DNA from: Ketogulonicigenium vulgare WSH-001
GTDB lineage: Bacteria; Pseudomonadota; Alphaproteobacteria; Rhodobacterales; Rhodobacteraceae
Direction: 5' to 3'
DNA length: 64,000 bases
Assembly (NCBI RefSeq): GCF_000223375.1
Contig: NC_017385.1
Span: 62,001 to 126,000, forward strand
The notes under the pieces were generated by a model. The model saw nothing but the letters and a program-made list of their open reading frames with translations. It was not told where the DNA came from and searched no databases. Position 1 is the stretch's first letter; each line of letters opens with the position of its first letter. This document shows, in pieces, positions 7,538 through 16,386 of the stretch. Position numbers and translations under genes: made by a program.

Positions 7538-9159
7538 ATTCGCTCCAAATCTAGGGATTGTCCGCTTAAGGATTGTCCGGGGATCGCCGCCAGCAGGCGA
7601 CGCGTGTAGGGGTCTGTGCTTGCGTCAAAGACCTGCGCGGTCGGGCCGGATGAGACGATCCGGCCTTGGTTCAACACGTGAACTTCATCCGATATTTGCC
7701 GCACCACCGCCAGATCATGCGAGATAAACAGATAGGTGAGCTGGAATTCCGCCTGCAGATCGACCAGCAATTGCAGGATCTGCCCCTGCACCGAGACATC
7801 GAGCGCCGAGACCGGCTCGTCCAGCACCAAAAGGTCGGGTCGCAAGATCAGCCCGCGCGCGATGGCGACGCGCTGGCGCTCGCCCCCCGACAGCTCGGAC
7901 GGCAGGCGCGTCAGATAGCTTTGCGGCAAAGCGACGGCATCCAGCGCCTCGGATGTGCGGCGGTGCAGCGTGGCGCGGGTCGGGCGATCGAAATTCGCCA
8001 GCGGCTCGGCAATGCTTTGGGCGACGGTAAAGCGGGGATCGAGGGCGGAGTAAGGGTTCTGGTAAACCATCTGCACGCGACGAAAATGCTGGCGCAGCGC
8101 GCGGTGGCCCTGTTGCGGCACCGGCACGCCGTCGAATGTCAAAATGCCGCTGTCGATGCGCTCTAACCCCGTGATCGCGCGGGCGAGGGTCGATTTGCCC
8201 GAGCCGCTTTCCCCCACAATCGCCACGGTCGAGTGCCGCGCAATATTCAGCGAGACGCCATGCAGCACCGGGTGACTGCCAAAGCGTTTCGTCAGCGCCT
8301 GCGCCTGCACAAGTGCTGCGCCCGGCGCGGCGGGGGATAGGCCCGCCGACGGCGCACGGCGCGCGCCATGCAGCGCGGGGGCGGCGGCGATCAGCGCTTG
8401 GGTATAGGCATGGCTGGGGCGTGTCAGCACCTGTCGCACCGGCCCCTGTTCGACCATCTTGCCGAGCTGCATGACGATGCTGCGGTCGGTGCGGTCGGCG
8501 GCAACACCGATGTCATGGGTGATCAACAAGACGGCGGTATTGAACTCTTGCCGCAGTTTATCCAATTGATCCAGCACGATGCGCTGCACTGTTACATCAA
8601 GACCCGAAGTTGGCTCATCTGCGACGATCAGTTTGGGGTTCGATGAGAACGCCATTGCGATCAGCACACGCTGTTGCTGGCCGCCCGATAGCTCATGCGG
8701 GAATTGGTTCAGGCGCTGGAGGGGGCGGTCGATGCCGACGCGGTCCAGCAAATCGGCGGCACGCGCGCGGGCCTCGGGCGGGGTGGCAAGGCGGTGGAGG
8801 ATCAGGTTCTCGACCATCTGCGCGCCGATCTTGCGCACGGGATTCAGCGAGACGTTTGGATCTTGCGGCACCAGCGCCAGTTGGTTGCCCAGGATCTGCC
8901 GCCACAAAGGATCACGCCAGGATGTGATTTTCTCGCCGCCAATGGTCAGGCTGCGATAGGTCGCACTGGCATTGGGCGCGAGCAACCCCAGCACCGCCAT
9001 CCCCAGCGAGGTTTTCCCCGAGCCGCTTTCACCGACCAGCGAGACAGCCTCGCCCGCGCCGATCTGCAGGTTGATATCGTTCAAGATGGTGCGGCTCTCG
9101 CCCGTCTTTGTGCGATAGGACAGGGTGAGGCCGTTAAGGTCGAGGGCGAGATCGTTCAT
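7534..9159 (-). CDS. Peptide/opine-type ABC transporter, fused double ATPase (DppD-DppF type)
   Basis: A 541-residue protein with two nucleotide-binding domains in one chain. Each has a Walker A (GESGSGKTS; GESGSGKST), a signature (LSGGQQQR; LSGGERQR) and a Walker B (LIVADEPTSGLD; LLVLDEPVSALD). It powers the importer formed by the next two permeases. The open frame continues far upstream, but the start is the ATG at 9159, which overlaps the permease stop by four bases. A frame extending beyond that only shadows the permease. Confidence 0.92.
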   Translation of the reverse strand: MNDLALDLNGLTLSYRTKTGESRTILNDINLQIGAGEAVSLVGESGSGKTSLGMAVLGLLAPNASATYRSLTIGGEKITSWRDPLWRQILGNQLALVPQDPNVSLNPVRKIGAQMVENLILHRLATPPEARARAADLLDRVGIDRPLQRLNQFPHELSGGQQQRVLIAMAFSSNPKLIVADEPTSGLDVTVQRIVLDQLDKLRQEFNTAVLLITHDIGVAADRTDRSIVMQLGKMVEQGPVRQVLTRPSHAYTQALIAAAPALHGARRAPSAGLSPAAPGAALVQAQALTKRFGSHPVLHGVSLNIARHSTVAIVGESGSGKSTLARAITGLERIDSGILTFDGVPVPQQGHRALRQHFRRVQMVYQNPYSALDPRFTVAQSIAEPLANFDRPTRATLHRRTSEALDAVALPQSYLTRLPSELSGGERQRVAIARGLILRPDLLVLDEPVSALDVSVQGQILQLLVDLQAEFQLTYLFISHDLAVVRQISDEVHVLNQGRIVSSGPTAQVFDASTDPYTRRLLAAIPGQSLSGQSLDLERI

Positions 9160-10007
9160 TTTACAAGGCTCTGATCGGGGTCGAGGGCGCGGCTGATGCG
9201 GTTCGCGGCCAGCACGGTTGAAATGATGACAAGGCCGGGGGACAGCGTTAGCCAAGGCGCGACGGCGATGAAATCGCGCCCGCCCGAGATCAGCGAGCCC
9301 CATTCGGGTTGCGGCGGCTGCGCGCCGTAACCAAGAAAGCTGAGGGCCGAAATCGCGAGGATTGCGCCGCCAAATTCCAGCGCGGCCAGCGTCAGCACCG
9401 TGCCCGCCGCATTCGGCAGGATATGGCGGAACAGGATCGTCAGGCGCGAGGCGCCGCCCAGGCGCGCGGCCTCGATATAGCGGCTGGCGGCGACGCGGAC
9501 GACCTCGGCGCGCATCAGGCGGGCAAAGACCGCGACCGAGGCGATGCCGACGGCAATGGCGACCTTGGTTGCGCCAAATCCCAGCGCCGCGACGACCGCC
9601 ATCGACAGCAAAAGGCCGGGGATCGCGAGCAGCACATCGACAAGGCGCATGATGACCGCATCGGCCCAGCCGCCCAGATAGCCCGAGATCAACCCGATCA
9701 GCGAGCCGACCACCAGCGCAATGGCGACGGCCAGCGCGGTGGCGGCAAGCGATGGCCCCGCGCCATAGATCACCCGCGCGAACAGGTCGCGGCCGAATTG
9801 ATCGGTGCCGAACCAATGCGCCGCCGACGGCCCTTGCAGCGCGGCGGCGGTGTCGGCGTAAAGCGGGTCGTAATGGGTGAACAGGCTGGGCACCACCGCC
9901 GCCAGCGCGATCAGCGCCACCAGCGCAAGGGACAGAATAATCCCGATATTTTGGGTGAAGCCGGGCAGGCACGCATTGCGGGCGCGGGGCATGGACAGGT
10001 CGGACAT
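9156..10007 (-). CDS. ABC transporter permease, DppC type
   Basis: A 283-residue inner-membrane permease of the dipeptide/oligopeptide/nickel class, with the N-terminal DppC extension (FTHYDPLYAD and the GTDQFGRDLFARVIYGA block) and the cytoplasmic EAA-type loop EAARLGGASRLTILFRHILPN that docks the ATPase. About six membrane helices are predicted by eye. GAGGGGG precedes the start. It overlaps the ATPase gene and follows the partner permease by nine bases. Confidence 0.92.
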   Translation of the reverse strand: MSDLSMPRARNACLPGFTQNIGIILSLALVALIALAAVVPSLFTHYDPLYADTAAALQGPSAAHWFGTDQFGRDLFARVIYGAGPSLAATALAVAIALVVGSLIGLISGYLGGWADAVIMRLVDVLLAIPGLLLSMAVVAALGFGATKVAIAVGIASVAVFARLMRAEVVRVAASRYIEAARLGGASRLTILFRHILPNAAGTVLTLAALEFGGAILAISALSFLGYGAQPPQPEWGSLISGGRDFIAVAPWLTLSPGLVIISTVLAANRISRALDPDQSLVK

Positions 10008-10016
10008 AAGGCCCCC

Positions 10017-10967
10017 TCAGACCGCGCGGGGGCGGCGGATGCGCGGGTCAAGCGCCGGATAGGCAGCATCGACCAGCAGGTTGATGACGACAAAGACAAA
10101 GGCAGAGAACACCACCATGAATTGCACCAGCGGGATGTCCTGCTGGGTGACGGCCCGCTCGATCAACCGGCCAAGCCCGCCGCGCGAGAAGACGGTTTCG
10201 GTGATGATCGTGCCGGTCAGCAGGTTGCCAAAGATGATCGCGGCCATGGTCAGCGCGGGCAGGATGGCGTTACGTGCGACGTGGCGGTGCAGGATGTCCC
10301 ATTGCGACAGGCCGCGGGCGCGGGCGACCTGCACGAAGGGTTGCCGCCATGTGCCCAGCAGGCTTTTCGTCAGGATCTGCCCGATGATCGCCGCCGTCGG
10401 CAGCGCCAGCGTCACCACCGGCAGGATCATCGACAGCGCGCCGCGATTGGGCAGCGAGGGCACCCAGCGCAGCTGAAAGGCAAAGACCTGCAACAGCACA
10501 AGCCCGATCCAGAACCCCGGCAGGGCCAGAATGGTCGGCGGGATGCTTTGCAGCACTTGCCGCAGCCACCCCATCCGGGTCATCGAGGCGGCCACCGCAA
10601 GCGCCACCCCCAGCACCAGCGCAAGGCCAAGCGCGAGCAGGCTGAGGTGCAGCGTGGCGGGCAGCACCTCGGCCACGAGGTCGGTGACGGGGCGGCGGTG
10701 CTGGATGGAATTGCCGAAATCGAGGGTCAGGAATTGGCCAAGGCGCTGAAAATACTGGGCGATCCAGCCTTGATCCAGGCCGAATTCCGCATTCAGCGCG
10801 GCGACCGTCTGCGCATCGGGCGCGCCTGCCGCGCCATCCTGTCCCAGCAGCAGCGAGACAGGGTCCGAGGGCAGCAGATATAGGATCACAAAGCTGAAGG
10901 TGAAGGCGGCCCAAAGCACGAAGGCTGATTGCCCAAGGCGCGCCGCCCAGAATTTCAAAATCGCCAT
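10017..10967 (-). CDS. ABC transporter permease, DppB type
   Basis: A 316-residue integral membrane permease with the DppB-type N-terminus and the loop FVQVARARGLSQWDILHRHVARNA that contacts the ATPase. It pairs with the DppC-type protein. The start is taken as the ATG at 10967 (MAILKFW) because AGGA lies seven bases upstream; a TTG two codons earlier has no room for a ribosome site. It lies 18 bases after the binding-protein gene. Confidence 0.9.
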   Translation of the reverse strand: MAILKFWAARLGQSAFVLWAAFTFSFVILYLLPSDPVSLLLGQDGAAGAPDAQTVAALNAEFGLDQGWIAQYFQRLGQFLTLDFGNSIQHRRPVTDLVAEVLPATLHLSLLALGLALVLGVALAVAASMTRMGWLRQVLQSIPPTILALPGFWIGLVLLQVFAFQLRWVPSLPNRGALSMILPVVTLALPTAAIIGQILTKSLLGTWRQPFVQVARARGLSQWDILHRHVARNAILPALTMAAIIFGNLLTGTIITETVFSRGGLGRLIERAVTQQDIPLVQFMVVFSAFVFVVINLLVDAAYPALDPRIRRPRAV

Positions 10968-10985
10968 AGCCAAATCCTGACGGGG

Positions 10986-12560
10986 TTAGCGGTCGGTGAA
11001 GACGTCGAAGAACACCAGCTTGGTCTCGCCATCCAGACGCAGACCGTGACCGCTGGGATGGATCGCATAGGTCCAGGCGCGATCAACCAGCGGCACAACC
11101 AGTGCGTTTTCAATCAGATAGCGTTGGACATCTGCGGCGGCTGCGGCGCGGGCGGCGGTATCAATCGCGGATTCCTGCACCAGCAGCAGATCATCGAGCT
11201 CCGAGGCCGGGCTGCGCGCCACGCCCTGCGACGTGCGGTTCGAATTCCAGACCGCGTTCAGGATTGCGGGGTCGGCGCGGGTCATCTGCCATTTGTAGAT
11301 GTCATATTCACCCGCCTGCACCCGCGCGGTCGAGGTCGCGCTATCCAGCCGCTCGATATTGTAGTCGATGCCAACGGCAGCGAGCTGCTGTTTCACCAAC
11401 TGATCCGAGGCCGGGCTGGACATGATGATCCGCACGGAGAGGCGCTGGCCGTCGCGGCTGCGGAAGCCGTCCTCGCCGCGCAGCCAACCGGCCTCGTCCA
11501 AAATGGCGTTGGCGCGGCCCTCGTCAAAGGTCAGCAGGTCGCTGAAATCGGCCCAGCCGGGGGTGCTTTCGGACAGAACGGCGGTGCGCGGCGTCCAGCT
11601 GGGGCCCCAGACGGTGCGGATCAGCTCTTCGCTGTTGATGGCATGCTGGATGGCTTGGCGCACGGCGTCATCTTGGCCGATGGCGGTCTCGCGGTTGAAG
11701 ATCAGCGATTCCGTCATGCCGGGGATATGCGGTGACAGCAGCGTCAGGCCCAGCTGTTCCAGCAGCGGCACATGTTGGAAGGCGATATTCGATGCCGAAT
11801 GCACTTCGCCCGTCTGGACGGCGCCGGCGCGGTTGCCGGCCTCGGGGATCACGACCAGATGCAGCGCATCGACATAGGCGTCGCCGGTGTGGCCCGCCAG
11901 GCTGGAATGGCTGTCATAGCCGTCGCGGCGTTGCAGCACGATCTCGGTATCGCCCTGATAGCTGGCGGTGATGAAGGGGCCAGAGCCTGCGAAGTCACCG
12001 GCACAAAGCGCATCTGCGGATTTGCCCAGATCGTTGGGCGAGATCAGCCCGAACCATGCGCCCGACAGTGCTTGCAGGAATTGCACGGCGGGGCGGTCAA
12101 AGGTGATGCGGACGGTCTGCGGGTCGATCACCTCGGTGCCGGTGTAACCGATCAGCAGCGGCGCGGCGCCCACGGCACGGGGGCCAAGCGCGGCGATGCG
12201 GTCGATATTGGCCTGCACCGCCGCCGCATCAATCGGCGCGCCATCGGCAAAATGGCTGCCCTGCCGCAGATGGAAGGTAAAGGTTTGGGCATCCTCGGAA
12301 ATGTCCCAGCGCTCGGCGATCCATGGCACGATGGCGCCGGTCTGCGGGTCTTGGTCAACCAGCGAATCCACCAATTGGCGGCCCACGTTCAGCGCGACGT
12401 GAAAGATCTGGGTCGGCGGGTCGATACAGGTCACCGCCGCTTCCAGCGCATGGTAATAGGTGCCGCCGGTGGTGGGCGCAGGCTGCGCATAGGCGGCGAG
12501 GGCGGGCAATAGGCTAGCGATGGCCGACGCACCCGCGACGGCCTTGACGTAAGACACCAT
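10986..12560 (-). CDS. Periplasmic substrate-binding protein, SBP_bac_5 (peptide/nickel/opine) family
   Basis: A 524-residue secreted binding protein. The N-terminus (VKAVAGASAIASLLPALAAYAQ) is a typical Sec signal peptide with cleavage expected after AYA. The family pattern follows: PWIAERWDISEDAQTFTFHLRQG near the front and a ligand-lobe crossover around TPRTAVLSESTPG. It delivers ligand to the two downstream permeases. The ATG at 12560 is preferred over one 15 codons upstream because CAGGAG sits seven bases before it and the signal peptide then begins correctly. The ligand is unknown; the operon's flavin enzyme and sulfurtransferase hint at an organosulfur compound. Confidence 0.88.
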   Translation of the reverse strand: MVSYVKAVAGASAIASLLPALAAYAQPAPTTGGTYYHALEAAVTCIDPPTQIFHVALNVGRQLVDSLVDQDPQTGAIVPWIAERWDISEDAQTFTFHLRQGSHFADGAPIDAAAVQANIDRIAALGPRAVGAAPLLIGYTGTEVIDPQTVRITFDRPAVQFLQALSGAWFGLISPNDLGKSADALCAGDFAGSGPFITASYQGDTEIVLQRRDGYDSHSSLAGHTGDAYVDALHLVVIPEAGNRAGAVQTGEVHSASNIAFQHVPLLEQLGLTLLSPHIPGMTESLIFNRETAIGQDDAVRQAIQHAINSEELIRTVWGPSWTPRTAVLSESTPGWADFSDLLTFDEGRANAILDEAGWLRGEDGFRSRDGQRLSVRIIMSSPASDQLVKQQLAAVGIDYNIERLDSATSTARVQAGEYDIYKWQMTRADPAILNAVWNSNRTSQGVARSPASELDDLLLVQESAIDTAARAAAAADVQRYLIENALVVPLVDRAWTYAIHPSGHGLRLDGETKLVFFDVFTDR

Positions 12561-12700
12561 GAATTGGCTCCTGTGGGGTGGGTCTTGGGGCGGATGGCCC
12601 GGCAATGAATGACGACTAATAGGGTAGAGATTACGCCTGCGCGCCGATCCCGGTCAATCACAGCGCATAGAATGATCTGCGCGATTGCGAAGGCATGCAG

Positions 12701-12719
12701 AAAACGAACCTATCGTTTT
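12701..12719. promoter_or_regulatory. Perfect 7-5-7 inverted repeat upstream of the ABC operon
   Basis: AAAACGA and TCGTTTT flank five bases. The repeat lies about 140 bases before the binding-protein start and 150 before hipB, on opposite sides. It may be an operator for the ABC operon. The thymine run on the plus strand would also allow a terminator, but no plus-strand gene ends just upstream. Confidence 0.4.
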
Positions 12720-12787
12720 TTATTCCAATGCGGGTAGAGTGCCAAAAGCAGCCATCTGCTGCGGTGTTGAAGTCCGAATCATCGCGC

Positions 12788-12857
12788 ATGATCTATGGAT
12801 CATAAGGCTCATCTATGAATTATAGATCATATTGACAGATTATGATCTTTGGATCAT
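12788..12857. promoter_or_regulatory. Three evenly spaced HipB-type operators over the hipBA promoter
   Basis: Sites at 12788-12803 (ATGATCTATGGATCAT), 12815-12830 (an imperfect copy, 13 of 16 bases) and 12842-12857 (ATGATCTTTGGATCAT) have centres exactly 27 bases apart. A TTGACA -35 hexamer (12832-12837) lies between sites two and three, so bound repressor would block polymerase. Known HipB proteins bind several spaced palindromes in their own promoter. That HipB is the ligand here is inferred. Confidence 0.75.
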
Positions 12858-12866
12858 GATCTGCAC

Positions 12867-13118
12867 ATGGACCATATCATTCGCTCACCCAAAGATATCG
12901 GACATGTGCTGCGGCAGGCCCGCAAGGCAGGGGGGCTGTCGCAGGCTGACCTTGCCGCAAAAGCGGGCCTGTGGCAGCGCACGGTTTCCACGCTGGAAAC
13001 CGGCGCGGCGGATGCAAGGCTGGAAACGCTGTTTGATCTGCTCGCCGCGCTGGATCTGGAATTGCAGGTCGTGCCGCGCAGCCGCACCGATCCCGACAGT
13101 TTTGCCGATCTGTTCTGA
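12867..13118 (+). CDS. hipB: HipB-type antitoxin, XRE/Cro helix-turn-helix
   Basis: An 83-residue DNA-binding protein with a clear XRE helix-turn-helix (IGHVLRQARKAGGLSQADLAAKAGLWQRTVSTLETG) followed by a short tail typical of HipB partners. It should neutralise HipA and repress the operon through the palindromes just upstream. A TTG at 12849 is in frame, but it lies inside the third operator and has no ribosome site, so the ATG at 12867 is chosen. The stop overlaps the hipA start by one base (TGATG). Confidence 0.88.
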   Translation: MDHIIRSPKDIGHVLRQARKAGGLSQADLAAKAGLWQRTVSTLETGAADARLETLFDLLAALDLELQVVPRSRTDPDSFADLF

Positions 13119-14416
13119 TGGGACGTCGCCGGGCCTATCCGCCATTGGATGTCTATATGAACGCACGTCTTGTCGGGCAGTTTGCGCGGCAAAGCGGGGG
13201 CGCGCATCTGTTCACCTATGCGCAAAGCTGGCTGGACTGGCCGGGCCGGCTGCCGATCTCGCGGGCGTTGCCATTGCAGGGCGCACGCCATCAAGGCGCG
13301 GCGGTGATTGCGGTTTTTGACAACCTGCTGCCCGATCACCCGCAGATCCGCGACCGTCTGGCGGCGCGGGTCGGGGCGGGCGGTGCGGATGCGTTCAGCC
13401 TGCTGGCCGAGATTGGGCGCGATTGCGTCGGCGCGCTGCAATTTCTGCCAGCGGGCGAGGTGCCTGACGCGCAGGGGCTGCAGGCCGATCCGCTGAGCGC
13501 GGCGCAGATTGGCGCGCTGCTATCGAACCTGAGCGCCGCGCCGCTGGGGCTGGACCGCACGCGGGACTTCCGCATTTCGGTCGCTGGGGCGCAGGAAAAG
13601 ACGGCGCTGCTGCGGCAGGGCGATCAGTGGTTCGCGCCGCGCGGGGCGACCCCTACGACCCATATCCTGAAACCCGCGATCGGGCTGCTGCCCAGTGGGG
13701 TCGATCTGCGCAACGCCCCCCAGAACGAGCATTTCTGTCTGCGCCTGCTGGCCGGTTTCGGTCTGCGCGTGGCTGACACGCAGGTTGCGGATTTCAATGG
13801 CCTCAGCACGCTGGTTGTCACCCGGTTTGACCGGCTGTGGACGGCGGATGGGCGGTTGATCCGCCTGCCGCAAGAGGATTGCTGTCAGGCCCTCGGCGTG
13901 CCGTCCAGCCTGAAATATCAAAGCGATGGCGGCCCGGGCATCCGCGAGATCAGCGCGCTGTTGCAGGCCAGCGATCAGCCGGTGCAGGACCGGTTGGATT
14001 TTTTCAAGGCGAATATCCTGTTCTGGCTGATGGGCGCGACCGATGGCCATGCCAAGAATTTCAGCCTGTCCATGGCCCCCGGCGGGCGGTTCCGGCTGGC
14101 ACCGCTGTATGATGTGATCAGCCTGCAACCGGCGCTGGCGGCGGGGCAGATGCAGCCCGGGGATATGCGCCTCGCGATGCGGATGGGGGCAAGCCGCTAT
14201 TATCGCATAGGGGATATCACCGGCCGCCATATTCTGGAAAGCGGGCTGGATGCCGGATTGTCGCGGGTGCAGGTCCTGGCGATTTGCGCTGAGATTGCCG
14301 AAAGCGCCGCCGCGGCCTTTGAGGCGGCATCAGACACAGTGCAGGACCAGGAGATGATCGCGGCGATCCGCGCGGGGTTTGACCAGCGCTTGCCCAGACT
14401 GATGACAATGACCTGA
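13118..14416 (+). CDS. hipA: HipA-type serine/threonine kinase toxin
   Basis: A 432-residue HipA-family kinase, close to the usual size. Order of landmarks: N-terminal HipA_N subdomain (LVGQFARQSGGAHLFTY); ATP-loop block ISVAGAQEKTALL; HILKP with the ATP-binding lysine; NEHFCLRL; LVVTRFDR; catalytic GATDGHAKNFS with D-x-H-x-K-N; and LAPLYDVIS for metal binding. E. coli HipA phosphorylates glutamyl-tRNA synthetase and causes growth arrest; other family members use other targets, so the target here is open. All key residues are present, so the toxin appears intact. Confidence 0.9.
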   Translation: MGRRRAYPPLDVYMNARLVGQFARQSGGAHLFTYAQSWLDWPGRLPISRALPLQGARHQGAAVIAVFDNLLPDHPQIRDRLAARVGAGGADAFSLLAEIGRDCVGALQFLPAGEVPDAQGLQADPLSAAQIGALLSNLSAAPLGLDRTRDFRISVAGAQEKTALLRQGDQWFAPRGATPTTHILKPAIGLLPSGVDLRNAPQNEHFCLRLLAGFGLRVADTQVADFNGLSTLVVTRFDRLWTADGRLIRLPQEDCCQALGVPSSLKYQSDGGPGIREISALLQASDQPVQDRLDFFKANILFWLMGATDGHAKNFSLSMAPGGRFRLAPLYDVISLQPALAAGQMQPGDMRLAMRMGASRYYRIGDITGRHILESGLDAGLSRVQVLAICAEIAESAAAAFEAASDTVQDQEMIAAIRAGFDQRLPRLMTMT

Positions 14417-14453
14417 AAAAACGAGGCGACCCGCACGGGACAATGCGGGTCGC
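14416..14453 (-). terminator. Terminator between convergent hipA and the sensor-kinase operon
   Basis: GCGACCCGCA and TGCGGGTCGC form a perfect ten-base stem with an eight-base loop (14426-14453). Read on the minus strand it is followed, after four bases, by six thymines, so it best fits the end of the minus-strand signalling operon. It may stop hipA transcripts too. Confidence 0.75.
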
Positions 14454-14559
14454 GGGGGCCGGGACAACCCCTGTTCTCGGCTTATCTGGCAGTTCATATC
14501 CATCTAAGCGACATGGAAAGAACGCAAGAGGCGGGCGGTGGTTCCCACCTTTTTTGCAA

Positions 14560-16386
14560 TTATTCCGAAACAGCGTTGGCGAGGACTTTTTTCGACGTGA
14601 TCTTGCGCAATGTCGACAGCAGCATGTCGGGCGAGGCGGGTTTGGCAAGGATCGGGGCGTCGGGATAACCGGTCGGCAGATGTTCGCGGCCATAGCCAGA
14701 GACAAAGCAAAACGGCACGCCGCGATCATGCAAGATCCGCGCCACCTGATCGACCGGATCGCCCGCCAGATTACCATCGAGCAGCGCGACATCAACATCG
14801 GCCAGTTGGGCCGACCGCACCGCCTCGTCGAGGCTGCGCGCCACCGCCACAATGGTTGCGCCGCCTTCTTCGAGGCCGAGGCTGATATCCATGGCGACCA
14901 GCGGCTCGTCCTCGACCACCAGCACGCGCAGGCCCGCAATGGCGGCATCGCGGGTCGGGGCGGGCTGCTGATGCGGGACGGCAATAGCGCGGGGGCTGTG
15001 CATCCGCTCAAAGCCGCGCGCGACCTTGATTGTCCAGACCACGCCTTCGGGCCGCCAATCGACGCTGGCGCGGCTGTCGCCAAATCCGGTGGCAATCAAG
15101 GACGAGCCAAAGCCCTTGCCCTGCGGTTGGGAAACAGGCGGGCCGCCGCTTTCGCGCCATTCCAGCACCAGATCCTCGCCCTCGATCTGCCATTTCAGGG
15201 TGACATGGCCATCGGGGGTCGAAAGCGCGCCATATTTTGTGGCATTCGTGCCGAGTTCGTGCAGCACCAGCGCAAGGCGCAGCGTGTTTTCCGGCGAGAG
15301 GGCGATTTTCGGCCCCTCGCGGTGCAGGCTGTCATTGTCCAGCGTGCCGGCCTTGATCTGATCGTCGATCACCTCGTCCATCGAGGCGCTGGACCATGTC
15401 ACATTGGACAAGATCGAATGGGCGCGCGCAAGCGCCTGCAAACGGCCCGAAAACCGCCCGCCGAATTCCTTTAGATCGCCAGAGGTGCGCAGCGTCTGCC
15501 GCATGATTGCCTGCACATTCGCCAAGGTGTTTTTGATGCGGTGGTTCAATTCACCCACCAGCAGCGAGCGGACTTCTTCGGCGCGGTGGCGTTCGGTCAC
15601 ATCCAGAATTTGCAGCGACAGCGAGGTGCGCCCCAGCGCGGGATCGGTCAGAACCGAGCCGTAAATTTCGCAGTTCAGCGGCCCGCCGGGGCTGGTTGCA
15701 AGGATTTCCGCCGTGTGGCGCGCATGATGATCCAGCGATGCGACCCAGTTATGCAGCATATCCAGCGCGCTTTGGTCGAAACAGCCAGCGCAATTGAGCG
15801 TGCGGCCAATCACATCATCCTGTTTGATGCCAAACAGACGCTCGGCCCCTTCGGACCAGCCACGCACCGACAGGTCTGCGTCGCATTCCACCAGCGCGAG
15901 GGGCGAGTTATTCGCATGGGCGCGCAGGCTGGCAATGGCAAGGTCGCGGTCGCGGGCGATGCCGCGCAGCTCGTCGCGCTGCGCCTCGAGCTCTTTGGCC
16001 TGACGGGCGATGCGATAAAAGACTTCGGCCTTGGATTTCAGCATCACCGGGTCGATTGGCTTGAAGATGTAATCGACGCCGCCCGCCTCATAGCCGCGGA
16101 AACGGCGGGTTTCGTTGCGCTCGGCGGCGGTGACAAAGATGATGGGGATTTCGCGCGTGCGTTCGGTGCCGCGCATCAGTTCCGCCAATTCATAGCCGTT
16201 GATATCGGGCATATGCACGTCAACAAAAGCCAGTGAATAATCACGCAGCAGCATCATTTCCAGCGCTTCGGGGGCGGAGCCAGCCATGTCGACCTCTAGC
16301 CCGTCTCGGCGCAAGAGGGCCTCGAGCGCGACCATATTGTCGCGGATATCATCAACCAAAAGGAACCGGATATTACGGTTAGGCAT
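14560..16386 (-). CDS. Receiver-PAS-HWE histidine kinase-receiver hybrid protein
   Basis: A 608-residue cytosolic signalling protein. Domains in order: receiver (LLVDDIRDNM, with phospho-acceptor in FVDVHMPD); a short coiled coil; PAS (NSPLALVECDADLSVRGWSEGAERLFG); HWE-type kinase with LLVGELNHRIKNTLANVQAI and the family block VLHELGTNATKYGALS; then a second receiver (VLVVEDEPLVAMD, ALLDGNLAG). HWE/HisKA_2 kinases often feed the PhyR stress response, which is also encoded in this window, but a direct link is a guess. The open frame extends upstream, but the ATG at 16386 gives the proper receiver start and overlaps the cheR stop by eight bases. Confidence 0.85.
   Translation of the reverse strand: MPNRNIRFLLVDDIRDNMVALEALLRRDGLEVDMAGSAPEALEMMLLRDYSLAFVDVHMPDINGYELAELMRGTERTREIPIIFVTAAERNETRRFRGYEAGGVDYIFKPIDPVMLKSKAEVFYRIARQAKELEAQRDELRGIARDRDLAIASLRAHANNSPLALVECDADLSVRGWSEGAERLFGIKQDDVIGRTLNCAGCFDQSALDMLHNWVASLDHHARHTAEILATSPGGPLNCEIYGSVLTDPALGRTSLSLQILDVTERHRAEEVRSLLVGELNHRIKNTLANVQAIMRQTLRTSGDLKEFGGRFSGRLQALARAHSILSNVTWSSASMDEVIDDQIKAGTLDNDSLHREGPKIALSPENTLRLALVLHELGTNATKYGALSTPDGHVTLKWQIEGEDLVLEWRESGGPPVSQPQGKGFGSSLIATGFGDSRASVDWRPEGVVWTIKVARGFERMHSPRAIAVPHQQPAPTRDAAIAGLRVLVVEDEPLVAMDISLGLEEGGATIVAVARSLDEAVRSAQLADVDVALLDGNLAGDPVDQVARILHDRGVPFCFVSGYGREHLPTGYPDAPILAKPASPDMLLSTLRKITSKKVLANAVSE

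Noticed and set aside
9160..9972. N-terminal extension of the double-ATPase frame to 812 residues
   Set aside because: The extension is arginine/alanine-rich and lies fully inside the DppC-type permease in another frame; the ATGA overlap at 9159 fixes the true start.
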